The notes: generated by a model not told the origin, from the letters alone. A stretch of DNA of 64,000 nucleotides from Siphonodentalium dalli (GCA_032622095.1 CP136063.1:273911426-273975425), one strand, 5' to 3'; shown: positions 13,040 to 27,330, counted from the stretch's first letter. Numbers and translations: made by a program.

Positions 13040-13073
13040 ATAAGACTAACAATGGACGTTCTTTGTTGGTTAC
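13011..13073. repeat. B junction 3
   Basis: Left arm 13011-13039, ATAAG loop 13040-13044, right arm 13045-13073. Confidence 0.85.
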
Positions 13074-16000
13074 ATACCAGGAGTAAGACTATCAATGAGC
13101 GTTCTTTATTTGTAACATACAAGGAATAGACTAACAATGAACGCTCTTTATTAGTAACATACCAGGAATAAGACCAACAATGAGCGTTCGCTATTTGTAA
13201 CATACCAGGAATAAGACTAACAATGAGCGTTCTTTATTTGTAACATACCATGACTAAGACTAACAATGAACGGTATTTATTGGTAACATACAATGAGTAG
13301 ACTTACAATGAACGCTCTTTATGTGTAACATACCAGGAATAAGACTAACAATGAACGATCTTTATTTGTAACATACCATGAATATACTAACAAGGAACGC
13401 TCTTTATTTCTAACATACCATGACTAATACTAACAATGAACGGTCTTATTTTTAACATACAATGAGTAAGACTAACATTGAACGCTCTGTATTTGTAACA
13501 TACCAGGCATAAGACTAACAATGAACGATCTTTATTTGTAACATACCATGAATATACTAACAATGAACGCTGTTTATGTGTATCATACCAGGAATAAGAC
13601 TAACAATGAACGCTCTTTATTTGTAACATACCATGAACAAGAATAACAATGGACGGTCTTTATTTGTAACATAACACGAATAGACTAACAATGAACGCTC
13701 TTCAATTGTAACATACCAGGAATAGACTAACAATGAACGCTCTTTATTTGTAACATACCAGGAATAGACTAACAATGAACGCTCTTTATTTGTAACATAC
13801 CAGGGATAGACCAACAATTAACGCTCTTTATTTGTAATATACCATGAATATACTAACAAGGCACGCTCTTTATTTGTAACACACAAGGAGTAAGACTAAC
13901 AATGAACGCTCTTTATTTGTAACATACCAGGAATAGACTAAATAACAATGAGCGTTATTTATTTGTAACAAACCAGGAATAGACTAACAATGAACGCTCT
14001 ATATTTTTAACATACAATGTGTAAAACTAACAATGAACGCTCTTTATTTGTAACATACCAGGAATAAGACTAACAATGAACGATCTTTATTTGTAACATA
14101 CCATGAATATACTAACGAGGAACGCTCTTTATTTGTAACATACAATGACAAAGACTAACAATGAACGGTCTTTATTGGTAACAAACAATACATAGACTAA
14201 CAATGAACGCTCTTTATGTGTAACATACCAGGAATAAGACTACCAATGGACGTTTTTTGTTGGTTACATACCAGGAATAGACTAACAATAAACGCTCTTT
14301 GTTTGTAACATACCAGGAATAGACTAACAATGAACGCTCTTTATTCGTAACATACCAGGAATAAGACTAACAATGAATGATCTTTATTGGTAACATACCA
14401 GGAATAGACTAACAATGAACGCTCATTATTGGTTATTTACCAGGAGGTGACTAACAGTGAACGCTCTTTATTTGTAACATACCATGAATAAGACTAACAA
14501 TGGACGTTCTTTGTTGGTTACATACCAGGAATAGACTAACAATGGGCATTCTATATTGGTAACATACCAGGAGTAAGACTAACAATGAACGCTCTTTATT
14601 TATAACATACCAGGAATAGACTAACAATGAGCGTTCTTCATTTGTAACATACCAGGAGTAAGACTAACAATGAACGCTCTTTATTTTTAACATACCAGGA
14701 ATAGACTAACAATGAACGTTCTTTATTTGTAACATACCTGGAATAAGACTAACAATGAACGCTCTTTATTGGTAACATACCAGGAGTAAGACTAACAATG
14801 GACGTTCTTTGTTGGTTACATACCAGGGATAAGACTAGCAATGAACGCTCTTTATTTGTAACATACCATGAATAAGACTAACAATGGACGTTCTTTGTTG
14901 GTTACATACCAGGAATAAGACTAGCGATGAACGCTCTTTATTTGTAACATATCAGGAGTAAGACTAACAATGAACGCTCTTTATTTGTAACTTACCAAGA
15001 GTAAGACTAACAATGGACGTTATTTGTTGGTTACATACCAGGGATAAGACTAGCAATGAACGCTCTTTATTTGTAACATACAATGAATAAGACTAACAAT
15101 TGACGTTCTTTGTTGGTTGCATACCAGAAATAAGACTAGCAATGAAAGCTCTTTATTTTTAACATACCATGAATAAGACTAACAATGGACGTTCTTTGTT
15201 GGTTACATATCAGGATTAAGTCTAGCAATGAACGCTCTTTATTTGTAACATACCATGAGTAAGACTAACTATGAACGCGCTTTATTTGTAACATACCAGG
15301 AATATACCAACAATGGACGTTCTTTGTTGGTTACATACCAGGAATAGATTAACAGTGAACGCTCTTTATTTGTAACATACCATGAATAAGACTAACAATG
15401 GACGTTCTGTGTTGGTTACATACCAGGAGTAAGACTATCAATGAGCGTTCTTTATTTGTAACATACAAGGAATAGACTAACAATGGACGTTCTTTGTTGG
15501 TTACATACCAGGATTAAGACTAGCAATAAACGCTCCTTATTTGTAGTATACAACGAATAAGACTAACAATGGACGTTCTTTGCTGGTTACATACCAGGAA
15601 TAATACTAGCAATGAACGCTCTTTATTTGTACCATACCATGAGTAAGACTAACTATGAACCCTCTTTATTTGTAACATACCAGGAATAAGACTAACAATG
15701 AGCGTTCGCTATTTGTAACATACCAGGAATAAGACTAACAATGAGCGTTCTTTATTTGTAACATACCATGACTAAGACTAACAATGAACGGTATTTATTG
15801 GTAACTTACAATGAGTAGACTTACAATGAACGCTCTTTATGTGTAACATACCAGGAATAAGACTAACAATGAACGATCTTTATTTGTAACATACCATGAA
15901 TATACTAACAAGGAACGCTCTTTATTTCTAACATACCATGACTAATACTAACAATGCATGGTCTTATTTTTAACATACAATGAGTAAGACTAACATTGAA

Positions 16001-16592
16001 CGCTCTGTATTTGTAACATACCAGGCATAATACTAACAATGGACGATCTTTATTTGTAAGATACCATGAATATACTAACAATGAACGCATTTTATGTGTA
16101 TCATACCAGGAATAAGACTAACAATGAACGCTCTTTATTTGTAACATACCATGAACAAGAATAACAATGGACGGTCTTTATTTGTAACATACTACGAATA
16201 GACTAACAATGAACGCTCTTCAATTGTAACATACCAGGAATAGACTAACAATGAACGCTCTTTATTTGTAACATACCAGGAATAGACTAACAATGAACGC
16301 TCTTTATTTGTAACATACCAGGGATAGACCAACAATTAACGCTCTTTATTTGTAATATACCATGAATACACTAACAAGGAACGCTCTTTATTTCTAACAT
16401 ACAAGGAGTAAGACTAACAATGAACGCTCTTTATTTGTAACATACCAGGAATAGACTAAATAACAATGAGCGTTATTTATTTGTAACAAACCAGGAATAG
16501 ACTAACAATGAACGGTCTTTATTTTTAACTTACAATGTGTAAGTTAACAATAAACGCTCTTTATTTGTAACATACCAGGAATAAGACTAGCA
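13045..16592 (+). repeat. Forward block M3 of HOR 3
   Basis: 3,548 bp. About three monomers, including the ACTATATAGCAATGAGC variant, are missing at about 14,700 compared with M1 and M2. The CATGAACAAGAATAACAATG variant is at 13,632 and 16,150, 2,518 bp apart. A unique variant, GTGTAAGTTAACAATAAACG, sits near 16,537-16,556 just before the A junction. Confidence 0.9.
14745..15610 (+). repeat. 86-bp dimer subdomain D3
   Basis: Alternating GAACGCTC and GGACGTTC monomers, equivalent to D1 and D2, ending at the TTTGCTGGTTACATACC variant. Confidence 0.85.
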
Positions 16593-16623
16593 TTTATTGT
16601 TATTCTATTACTGGTACGTTACA
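16566..16623. repeat. A junction 4
   Basis: Left arm 16566-16592, TTTA loop 16593-16596, right arm 16597-16623. Confidence 0.85.
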
Positions 16624-18679
16624 AATAAAGAACGCTCATTGTTAGTCTAGTCCTGGTATGTTACAAATAAAGAGCGTTCATTGTTAGTCTATTCCTGGTA
16701 TGTTACAAATAAAGAACGTTCATTGTTAGTCTATTCGTGGTATGTTACAAATAAAGAGCGTTCATCGTTAGTCTTACTCCTGGAATGTTACCAATAAAGA
16801 ACGCTCATTATTAGTATATTCCTGGTATGTTACAAATAAAGAGCGTTCATTGTTAGTCTATTCCTGGTATGTTACAAATAAAGAACGTTCATTGTTAGTC
16901 TATTCATGGTATGTTACAAATAAAGAGCGTTCATTGTTAGACTATTCCTGGTATGTTACAAATAAAGAGCGTTCATTGTTAGTCTTACTCCTGGTATGTT
17001 ACAAATAATTAACGCTCATTGTTAGTCTATTCCTGGTATGTTACAAATAAAGAGCGTTCATCGTTAGTCTTACTCCTGGAATGTTACCAATAAAGAACGC
17101 TCAGTATTAGTATATTCCTGGTATGTTACAAATAAAGAGCGTTCGATGTTAGTCTTACTCATTGTACGTTAAAAATAAAGACCCTTCATTGTTAGTCTTA
17201 GTCATGGTATGTTAGAAATAAAGAGCGCTCATCGTTAGTCTATTCATGGTATGTTATAAATAAAGAGCGTTCATTGTTAGTCTTACTCTTGGTATGTTAA
17301 CAATAAAGAACGCTCATTGTTATTATATTCCTGGTATGTTACAAATAAAGAGCGTTCATTGTTAGTCTATTCCTGGTATGTTACAAATAAAGAACGCTCA
17401 TTGTTAGTCTTATTCCTGGTATGTTACAAATAAAGAGCGTTCATTGTTAGTCTATTCATGGTATGTTACCAACAAAGAACGTCCATTGTTAGTCTTATTC
17501 CTGGTATGTTACACATTAAGAGCGTTCATTGTTGGTCTATTCATTGTTGCCAATAAGGACCGTTCATTGTTAGTCTTAGTCATGGTATGTTACAAATAAA
17601 GAGCGTTCCTTGTTAGTATATTCATGGTATGTTACAAATAAAGATCGTTCATTGTTAGTCTTATTCCTGGTATGTTACAAATACAGAGCGTTCATTGTTA
17701 GTCTTACACGTTGTATGTTAAAAATAAAGAGCGTTAATTGTTAGTCTATTCCTGGTTTGTTACAAATAAATAGCGTTCATTGTTAGTCTTACTCCTGGTA
17801 TGTTACAAATAAAGAACGCTCATTGTTAGTCTATTCCTGGTATGTTACAAATAAAGAGCGTTCATTGTTAGTCTTAATCCTGGTATGTTACCAATAAAGA
17901 ACGCTAATTATTAGTATTTTCCTGGTATGTTACAAATAAAGAGCGTTCGATGTTAGTCTTACTCATTGTACGTTAAAAATAAAGACCGTTCATTGTTAGT
18001 CTTAGTCATGGTATGTTAGAAATAAAGAGCGCTCATTGTTAGTCTATTCCTGGTATGTTATAAATAAAGAGCGTTCATTGGTAGTCTTACTCCTGGTATG
18101 TTAACAATAAAGAACGCTCATTGTTAGTATATTCCTGGTATGTTACAAATAAAGAGCGTTCATTGTTAGTCTATTCCTGGTATGTTACAAATAAAGAACG
18201 CTCATTGTTAGTCTTATTCCTGGTATGTTACAAATAAAGAGCATTCATTGTTAGTCTATTCCTGGTATGTAACCAACAAAAAACGTCCATTGTTAGTCTT
18301 ATTCATGGTATGTTACAAATAAAGAGCGTTCACTGTTAGTCACCTCCTGGTAAATAACCAATAATGAGCGTTCATTGTTAGTCTATTCCTGGTATGTTAC
18401 CAATACAGATCATTCATTGTTATTCGTATTCCTGGTATGTTACAAATAAAGAGCGTGCATTGTTAGTCTATTCCTGGTATGTTACAAATAAAGAGCGTTT
18501 ATTGTTAGTCTATTCCTGGTATGTAACCAACAAAGAACGTCCAGTGTTAGTCTTATTCCTGGTATGTTACACATTAAGAGCGTTCATTGTTAGTCTATTA
18601 ATTGTTTGTTACCAATAAAGACCGTTCATTGTTAGTCTTAGTCATGGTATGTTTCAAATAAAGTGCGTTCCTTGTTAGT
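16597..18679 (-). repeat. Inverted block P4 of HOR 4, longest inverted block
   Basis: 2,083 bp. It carries two monomers near 17,196-17,280 (TTAGTCATGGTATGTTAGAA and ATTCATGGTATGTTATAAAT variants) that P1 lacks but P2 shares. The 804-bp internal direct repeat is clear (17291 and 18095). Confidence 0.9.
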
Positions 18680-18713
18680 ATAAGACTAACAATGGACGTT
18701 CTTTGTTGGTTAC
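18651..18713. repeat. B junction 4
   Basis: Left arm 18651-18679, ATAAG loop 18680-18684, right arm 18685-18713. Confidence 0.85.
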
Positions 18714-19143
18714 ATACCAGGAGTAAGACTATCAATGAGCGTTCTTTATTTGTAACATACAAGGAATAGACTAACAATGAACGCTCTTTATTAGTAACAT
18801 ACCAGGAATAAGACTAACAATGAGCGTTCGCTATTTGTAACATACCAGGAATAAGACTAACAATGAGCGTTCTTTATTTGTAACATACCATGACTAAGAC
18901 TAACAATGAACGGTATTTATTGGTAACATACAATGAGTAGACTTACAATGAACGCTCTTTATGTGTAACATACCAGGAATAAGACTAACAATGAACGATC
19001 TTTATTTGTAACATACCATGAATATACTAACAAGGAACGCTCTTTATTTCTAACATACCATGACTAATACTAACAATGAACGGTCTTATTTTTAACATAC
19101 AATGAGTAAGACTAACATTGAACGCTCTGTATTTGTAACATAC

Positions 19144-19697
19144 CAGGCATAAGACTAACAATGAACGATCTTTATTTGTAACATACCATGAATATACTAA
19201 CAATGAACGCTGTTTATGTGTATCATACCAGGAATAAGACTAACAATGAACGCTCTTTATTTGTAACATACCATGAACAAGAATAACAATGGACGGTCTT
19301 TATTTGTAACATACCACGAATAGACTAACAATGAACGCTCTTCAATTGTAACATACCAGGACTAGACTAACAATGAACGCTCTTTATTTGTAACATACCA
19401 GGAATAGACTAACAATGAACGCTCTTTATTTGTAACATACCAGGCATAAGACTAACAATGAACGATCTTTATTTGTAACATACCATGAATATACTAACAA
19501 TGAACGCTGTTTATGTGTATCATACCAGGAATAAGACTAACAATGAACGCTCTTTATTTGTAACATACCATGAACAAGAATAACAATGGACGGTCTTTAT
19601 TTGTAACATACCACGAATAGACTAACAATGAACGCTCTTCAATTGTAACATACCAGGACTAGACTAACAATGAACGCTCTTTATTTGTAACATACCA
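19144..19697 (+). repeat. Local tandem duplication with 297-bp period
   Basis: The series CAGGCATAAGAC, GAACGATC, CTGTTTATGTGTATC, CATGAACAAGAATAACAATG, CTCTTCAATTG is present twice in a row. CAGGCATAAG starts at 19144 and 19441; CATGAACAAG starts at 19272 and 19569, both offset 297 bp (seven monomers). The second copy is one 42-mer shorter at its end. No other block shows this duplication, so it is private to this HOR. Confidence 0.9.
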
Positions 19698-20656
19698 GGG
19701 ATAGACCAACAATTAACGCTCTTTATTTGTAATATACCATGAATATACTGACAAGGCACGCTCTTTATTTGTAACATACACGGAGTAAGACTAACAATGA
19801 ACGCTCTTTATTTGTAACATACCAGGAATAGACTAAATAACAATGAGCGTTATTTATTTGTAACAAACCAGGAATAGACTAACAATGAACGCTCTTTATT
19901 TTTAACATACAATGTGTAAGACTAACAATGAACGCTCTTTATTTGTAACATACCAGGAATAAGACTAACAATGAACGATCTTTATTTGTAACATACCAGG
20001 AATATACTAACAAGGAACGCTCTTTATTTGTAACATACAATGACAAAGACTAACAATGAACGGTCTTTATTGGTAACAAACAATACATAGACTAACAATG
20101 AACGCTCTTTATGTGTAACATACCAGGAATAAGACTACCAATGGACGTTCTTTGTTGGTTACATACCAGGAATAGACTAACAATAAACGCTCTTTGTTTG
20201 TAACATACCAGGAATAGACTAACAATGAACGCTCATTATTGGTTATTTACCAGGAGGTGACTAACAGTGAACGCTCTTTATTTGTAACATACCATGAATA
20301 AGACTAACAATGGACGTTCTTTGTTGGTTACATACCAGGAATAGACTAACAATGGGCATTCTATATTGGTAACATACCAGGAGTAAGACTAACAATGAAC
20401 GCTCTTTATTTATAACATACCAGGAATAGACTAACAATGAGCGTTCTTCATTTGTAACATACCAGGAGTAAGACTAACAATGAACGCTCTTTATTTTTAA
20501 CATACCAGGAATAGACTATATAGCAATGAGCGTTCTTTATTTGTAACATACTTAGGAATAGACTAACAATGAACGCTCTTTATTTGTAACATACCAGGAA
20601 TAGACTAACAATGAACGTTCATTATTTGTAACATACCTGGAATAAGACTAACAATG

Positions 20657-21187
20657 GACGTTCTTTATTTGTAACATACCAGGAATAGACTAACAATGAG
20701 CGTTCTTTATTTGTAACATACCAGGAATAAGACTAGCAATGAACGTTCTTTATTTGTAACATACCAGGAATAGACTAGCAATGAACGCTCTTTATTTGTA
20801 ACATACCAGGAATAGACTAACAATGGACGTTCTTTATTTGTAACATACCAGGAATAGACTAACAATGAGCGTTCTTTATTTGTAACATACCAGGAATAAG
20901 ACCAACAATGGACGTTCTTTATTTGTAACATATCAGGAATAGACTATCAATGGACACTCTTTATTTGTAACGTACCAGGAATAGACTAGCAATGAACGCT
21001 CTTTGTTTGTAACATACCATGAATAGACTAGCAATGAACGCTTTTTATTTGTTACATACAAGTAATAGACTAAAATGAGCGTTCGTTATTTGTAACATAC
21101 CATGAATAGACTAACAACGAACGCTCTTTATTTGTAACATACCAGGAATAGACTAGCAATGAACGCTCTTTATTTGTAACATACCAT
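20657..21187 (+). repeat. S segment in M4 (partial)
   Basis: A run dominated by exact 42-bp monomers with GAATAGACTAGCAATG and GAATAGACTAACAATGAGCG variants. It includes the ATCAATGGACACTC and TTGTTACATACAAGTAATAG variants that mark all S segments. It stops where CATGAGTAAGACTAACTATG begins, earlier than in M5 to M8. Confidence 0.8.
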
Positions 21188-21540
21188 GAGTAAGACTAAC
21201 TATGAACGCGCTTTATTTGTAACATACCAGGAATATACCAACAATGGACGTTCTTTGTTGGTTACATACCAGGAATAGATTAACAGTGAACGCTCTTTAT
21301 TTGTAACATACCATGAATAAGACTAACAATGGACGTTCTGTGTTGGTTACATACCAGGAGTAAGACTATCAATGAGCGTTCTTTATTTGTAACATACAAG
21401 GAATAGACTAACAATGGACGTTCTTTGTTGGTTACATACCAGGATTAAGACTAGCAATAAACGCTCCTTATTTGTAGCATACAACGAATAAGACTAACAA
21501 TGGACGTTCTTTGCTGGTTACATACCAGGAATAATACTAG
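21188..21540 (+). repeat. Shortened dimer subdomain D4
   Basis: Only the right part of the GAACGCTC/GGACGTTC alternation remains after the S segment, ending at the TTTGCTGGTTACATACC variant. Confidence 0.75.
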
Positions 21541-22497
21541 CAATGAACGCTCTTTATTTGTACCATACCATGAGTAAGACTAACTATGAACCCTCTTTAT
21601 TTGTAACATACCAGGAATAAGACTAACAATGAGCGTTCGCTATTTGTAACATACCAGGAATAAGACTAACAATGAGCGTTCTTTATTTGTAACATACCAT
21701 GACTAAGACTAACAATGAACGGTATTTATTGGTAACATACAATGAGTAGACTTACAATGAACGCTCTTTATGTGTAACATACCAGGAATAAGACTAACAA
21801 TGAACGATCTTTATTTGTAACATACCATGAATATACTAACAAGGAACGCTCTTTATTTCTAACATACCATGACTAATACTAACAATGCACGGTCTTATTT
21901 TTAACATACAATGAGTAAGACTAACATTGAACGCTCTGTATTTGTAACATACCAGGCATAATACTAACAATGGACGATCTTTATTTGTAACATACCATGA
22001 ATATACTAACAATGAACGCATTTTATGTGTATCATACCAGGAATAAGACTAACAATGAACGCTCTTTATTTGTAACATACCATGAACAAGAATAACAATG
22101 GACGGTCTTTATTTGTAACATACCACGAATAGACTAACAATGAACGCTCTTCAATTGTAACATACCAGGAATAGACTAACAATGAACGCTCTTTATTTGT
22201 AACATACCAGGAATAGACTAACAATGAACGCTCTTTATTTGTAACATACCAGGGATAGACCAACAATTAACGCTCTTTATTTGTAATATACCATGAATAT
22301 ACTAACAAGGAACGCTCTTTATTTCTAACATACAAGGAGTAAGTCTAACAATGAACGCTCTTTATTTGTAACATACCAGGAATAGACTAAATAACAATGA
22401 GCGTTATTTATTTGTAACAAACGAGGAATAGACTAACAATGAACGCTCTTTATTTTTAACTTACAATGTGTAAGACTAACAATGAACGCTCTTTATT

Positions 22498-22555
22498 TGT
22501 AACATACCAGGAATAAGACTAGCATTTATTGTTATTCTTTTACTGGTACGTTACA
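22498..22555. repeat. A junction 5
   Basis: Left arm 22498-22524, TTTA loop 22525-22528, right arm 22529-22555. It differs from the other A junctions by T for A in TTCTTTTACTGG. Confidence 0.85.
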
Positions 22556-24441
22556 AATAAAGAACGCTCATTGTTAGTCTATTCCTGGTATGTTACAAAT
22601 AAAGAACGTTCATTGTTAGTCTATTCGTGGTATGTTACAAATAAAGAGCGTTCATCGTTAGTCTTACTCCTGGAATGTTACCAATAAAGAACGCTCATTA
22701 TTAGTATATTCCTGGTATGTTACAAATAAAGAGCGTTCATTGTTAGTCTATTCCTGGTATGTTACAAATAAAGAACGTTCATTGTTAGTCTATTCATGGT
22801 ATGTTACAAATAAAGAGCGTTCATTGTTAGACTATTCCTGGTATGTTACAAATAAAGAGCGTTCATTGTTAGTCTTACTCCTGGTATGTTACAAATAAAT
22901 AACGCTCATTGTTAGTCTATTCCTTGTATGTTACAAATAAAGAGCGTTCATCGTTAGTCTTACTCCTGGAATGTTACCAATAAAGAACGCTCAGTATTAG
23001 TATATTCCTGGTATGTTACAAATAAAGAGCGTTCGATGTTAGTCTTACTCATTGTACGATAAAAATAAAGACCCTTCATTGTTAGTCTTACTCTTGGTAT
23101 GTTAACAATAAATAACGCTCATTGTTATTATATTCCTGGTATGTTACAAATAAAGAGCGTTCATTGTTAGTCTATTCCTGGTATGTTACAAATAAAGAAC
23201 GCTCATTGTTAGTCTTATTCCTGGTATGTTACAAATAAAGAGCGTGCATTGTTAGTCTATTCATGGTATGTAACCAACAAAGAACGTCCATTGTTAGTCT
23301 TATTCCTGGTATGTTACACATTAAGAGCGTTCATTGTTGGTCTATTCATTGTTACCAATAAGGACCGTTCATTGTTAGTCTTAGTCATGGTATGTTACAA
23401 ATAAAGAGCGTTCCTTGTTAGTATATTCATGGTATGTTACAAATAAAGATCGTTCATTGTTAGTCTTATTCCTGGTATGTTACAAATACAGAGCGTTCAT
23501 TGTTAGTCTTTCACGTTGTATGTTAAAAATAAAGAGCGTTAATTGTTAGTCTATTCCTGGTTTGTTACAAATAAATAGCGTTCATTGTTAGTCTTACTCC
23601 TGGTATGTTACAAATAAAGAACGCTCATTGTTAGTCTATTCCTGGTATGTTACAAATAAAGAGCGTTCATTGTTAGTCTTACTCCTGGTATGTTACCAAT
23701 AAAGAACGCTAATTATTAGTATTTTCCTGGTATGTTACAAATAAAGAGCGTTCGATGTTAGTCTTACTCATTGTACGTTAAAAATAAAGACCGTTCATTG
23801 TTAGTCTTAGTCATGGTATGTTAGAAATAAAGAGCGCTCATTGTTAGTCTATTCCTGGTATGTTATAAATAAAGAGCGTTCATTGGTAGTCTTACTCCTG
23901 GTATGTTAACAATAAAGAACGCTCATTGTTAGTATATTCCTGGTATGTTACAAATAAAGAGCGTTCATTGTTAGTCTATTCCTGGTATGTTACAAATAAA
24001 GAACGCTCATTGTTTGTCTTATTCCTGGTATGTTACAAATAAAGAGCATTCATTGTTAGTCTATTCCTGGTATGTAACCAACAAAGAACGTCCATTGTTA
24101 GTCTTATTCATGGTATGTTACAAATAAAGAGCGTTCACTGTTAGTCACCTCCTGGTAAATAACCAATAATGAGCGTTCATTGTTAGTCTATTCCTGGTAT
24201 GTTACCAATACAGATCATTCATTGTTATTCGTATTCCTGGTATGTTACAAATAAAGAGCGTGCATTGTTAGTCTATTCCTGGTATGTTACAAATAAAGAG
24301 CGTTTATTGTTAGTCTATTCCTGGTATGTAACCAACAAAGAACGTCCATTGTTAGTCTTATTCCTGGTATGTTACACATTAAGAGCGTTCATTGTTAGTC
24401 TATTAATTGTTTGTTACCAATAAAGACCGTTCATTGTTAGT
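22529..24441 (-). repeat. Inverted block P5 of HOR 5
   Basis: 1,913 bp. It lacks the first-position monomer with AGTCTAGTCCTGG that follows the A junction in P1 to P4. It also lacks the last reverse monomer (AGTCATGGTATGTTTCAAAT variant) before the B junction, a loss shared with P6 and P7. Confidence 0.9.
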
Positions 24442-24475
24442 ATAAGACTAACAATGGACGTTCTTTGTTGGTTAC
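24413..24475. repeat. B junction 5, strengthened hairpin
   Basis: Left arm 24413-24441, ATAAG loop 24442-24446, right arm 24447-24475. Because the last reverse monomer is deleted, a different monomer now abuts the loop and 25 of 29 arm positions pair, against 21 of 29 in junctions 1 to 4. Confidence 0.88.
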
Positions 24476-26247
24476 ATACCAGGAGTAAGACTATCAATGA
24501 GCGTTCTTTATTTGTAACATACAAGGAATAGACTAACAATGAACGCTCTTTATTAGTAACATACCAGGAATAAGACCAACAATGAGCGTTCGCTATTTGT
24601 AACATACCAGGAATAAGACTAACAATGAGCGTTCTTTATTTGTAACATACCATGACTAAGACTAACAATGAACGGTATTTATTGGTAACATACAATGAGT
24701 AGACTTACAATGAACGCTCTTTATGTGTAACATACCAGGAATAAGACTAACAATGAACGATCTTTATTTGTAACATACCATGAATATACTAACAAGGAAC
24801 GCTCTTTATTTCTAACATACCATGACTAATACTAACAATGAACGGTCTTATTTTTAACATACAATGAGTAAGACTAACATTGAACGCTCTGTATTTGTAA
24901 CATACCAGGCATAAGACTAACAATGAACGATCTTTATTTGTAACATACCATGAATATACTAACAATGAACGCTGTTTATGTGTATCATACTAGGAATACG
25001 ACTAACAATGAACGCTCTTTATTTGTAACATACCATGAACAAGAATAACAATGGACGGTCTTTATTTGTAACATAACACGAATAGACTAACAATGAACGC
25101 TCTTCAATTGTAACATACCAGGAATAGACTAACAATGAACGCTCTTTATTTGTAACATACCAGGAATAGACTAACAATGAACGCTCTTTATTTGTAACAT
25201 ACCAGGGATAGACCAACAATTAACGCTCTTTATTTGTAATATACCATGAATATACTAACAAGGCACGCTCTTTATTTGTAACATACAAGGAGTAAGACTA
25301 ACAATGAACGCTCTTTATTTGTAACATACCAGGAATAGACTAAATAACAATGAGCGTTATTTATTTGTAACAAACCAGGAATAGACTAACAATGAACGCT
25401 CTATATTTTTAACATACAATGTGTAAGACTAACAATGAACGCTCTTTATTTGTAACATACCAGGAATAAGACTAACAATGAACGATCTTTATTTGTAACA
25501 TACCATGAATATACTAACGAGGAACGCTCTTTATTTGTAACATACAATGACAAAGACTAACAATGAACGGTCTTTATTTGTAACAAACAATACATAGACT
25601 AACAATGAACGCTCTTTATGTGTAACATACCAGGAATAAGACTACCAATGGACGTTCTTTGTTGGTTACATACCAGGAATAGACTAACAATAAACGCTCT
25701 TTGTTTGTAACATACCAGGAATAGACTAACAATGAACGCTCTTTATTCGTAACATACCAGGAATAAGACTAACAATGAATGATCTTTATTGGTAACATAC
25801 CAGGAATAGACTAACAATGAACGCTCATTATTGGTTATTTACCAGGAGGTGAATAACAGTGAACGCTCTTTATTTGTAACATACCATGAATAAGACTAAC
25901 AATGGACGTTCTTTGTTGGTTACATACCAGGAATAGACTAACAATGGGCATTCTATATTGGTAACATACCAGGAGTAAGACTAACAATGAACGCTCTTTA
26001 TTTATAACATACCAGGAATAGACTAACAATGAGCGTTCTTCATTTGTAACATACCAGGAGTAAGACTAACAATGAACGCTCTTTATTTTTAACATACCAG
26101 GAATAGACTATATAGCAATGAGCGTTCTTTATTTGTAACATACTAGGAATAGATTAATAATGAACGCTCTTTATTTGTAACATACCAGGAATAGACTAAC
26201 AATGAACGTTCTTTATTTGTAACATACCTGGAATAAGACTAACAATG

Positions 26248-27330
26248 GACGTTCTTTATTTGTAACATACCAGGAATAAGACTAGCAATGAACGTTCTGT
26301 ATTTGTAACATACCAGGAATAGACTAGCAATGAACGCTCTTTATTTGTAACATACCAGGAATAAGACTAAAAATGGACGTTCTTTATTTGTAACATACCA
26401 GGAATAAGACTAACAATGGACGTTCTTTATTTGTAATTTACCAGGAATAAACAAACAATGAGCGTTCTTTATTTGTAACATACCTGGAATAAGACTAGCA
26501 ATGAACGTTCTTTATTTGTAACATACCAGGAATAGACTAGCAATGAACGCTCTTTATTTGTAACATACCAGGAATAGACTAACAATGGACGTTCTTTATT
26601 TGTAACATACCAGGAATAGACTAACAATGAGCGTTCTTTATTTGTAACATACCAGGAATAAGACCAACAATGGACGTTCTTTATTTGTAACATATCAGGA
26701 ATAGACTATCAATGGACACTCTTTATTTGTAACGTACCAGGAATAGACTAGCAATGAACGCTCTTTGTTTGTAACATACCATGAATAGACTAGCAATGAA
26801 CGCTTTTTATTTGTTACATACATGTAATAGACTAAAAATGAGCGTTCGTTATTTGTAACATACCAGGAATATACTAACAATGATCGTTCTTTATTTGTTA
26901 CATACCATGAATATACTAGCAATGGGCGTTCTTTATTTGTAACATACCAGGAATAGACTAACAATGAACGCTCTTTATTTGTAACATACCAGGAATAGAC
27001 TAACAATGAGCGTTCTTTATTTGTAACATACCAGGAATAGACTAACAATAAACGCTCTTTATTTGTAACAATACCAGGAATAGACTAACAATGAGCATTC
27101 TGTGTTGGTTACATACCACGAATAAGACGAGCAATGAACGCACTTTATTTGTAACATACCAGGAATAGATTAGCAATGAACGCTCTTTATTTGTAACATA
27201 CCAGGAATAGACTAACAATGAACGCTCTGTATTTGTAACATACCAGGAATAGATAAACAATTAACGCTCTTTATTTGTAACATACCAGGAATAAGACTAA
27301 CAATGAACGCTCATTATTGGTATGTGAATG
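26248..27330 (+). repeat. S segment in M5
   Basis: About 25 monomers, mostly exact 42-mers, inserted at the equivalent of position 4448 in M1. It ends in a truncated monomer with the scar GGTATGTGAATGATC at 27,319. Because 42 is a multiple of three, a 117-codon frame stays open on the opposite strand (26,695-27,048), encoding repeats of LLVYSWYVTNKERS. I do not consider it a gene. Confidence 0.88.

Larger units (their letters stand above)
18685..22524 (+). repeat. Forward block M4 of HOR 4, transitional structure
   Basis: 3,840 bp. This is the first block with S-type sequence (about 20,657-21,187), which here replaces the left part of the dimer subdomain. It also has a local 297-bp duplication near 19.14-19.70 kb and lacks two monomers near 20,215 (the TTATTCGTAAC and GAATGATC variants seen in M1 to M3). 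Confidence 0.9.

Noticed and set aside
26695-27048. Open frames of 60-181 codons throughout the window, on both strands, as possible genes
   Set aside because: All encode fragments of the same 14-residue satellite translation, follow monomer orientation and end wherever a 43-bp monomer shifts the frame. They start at arbitrary ATGs, differ in length between near-identical HORs, and have no recognisable domain or gene signals.
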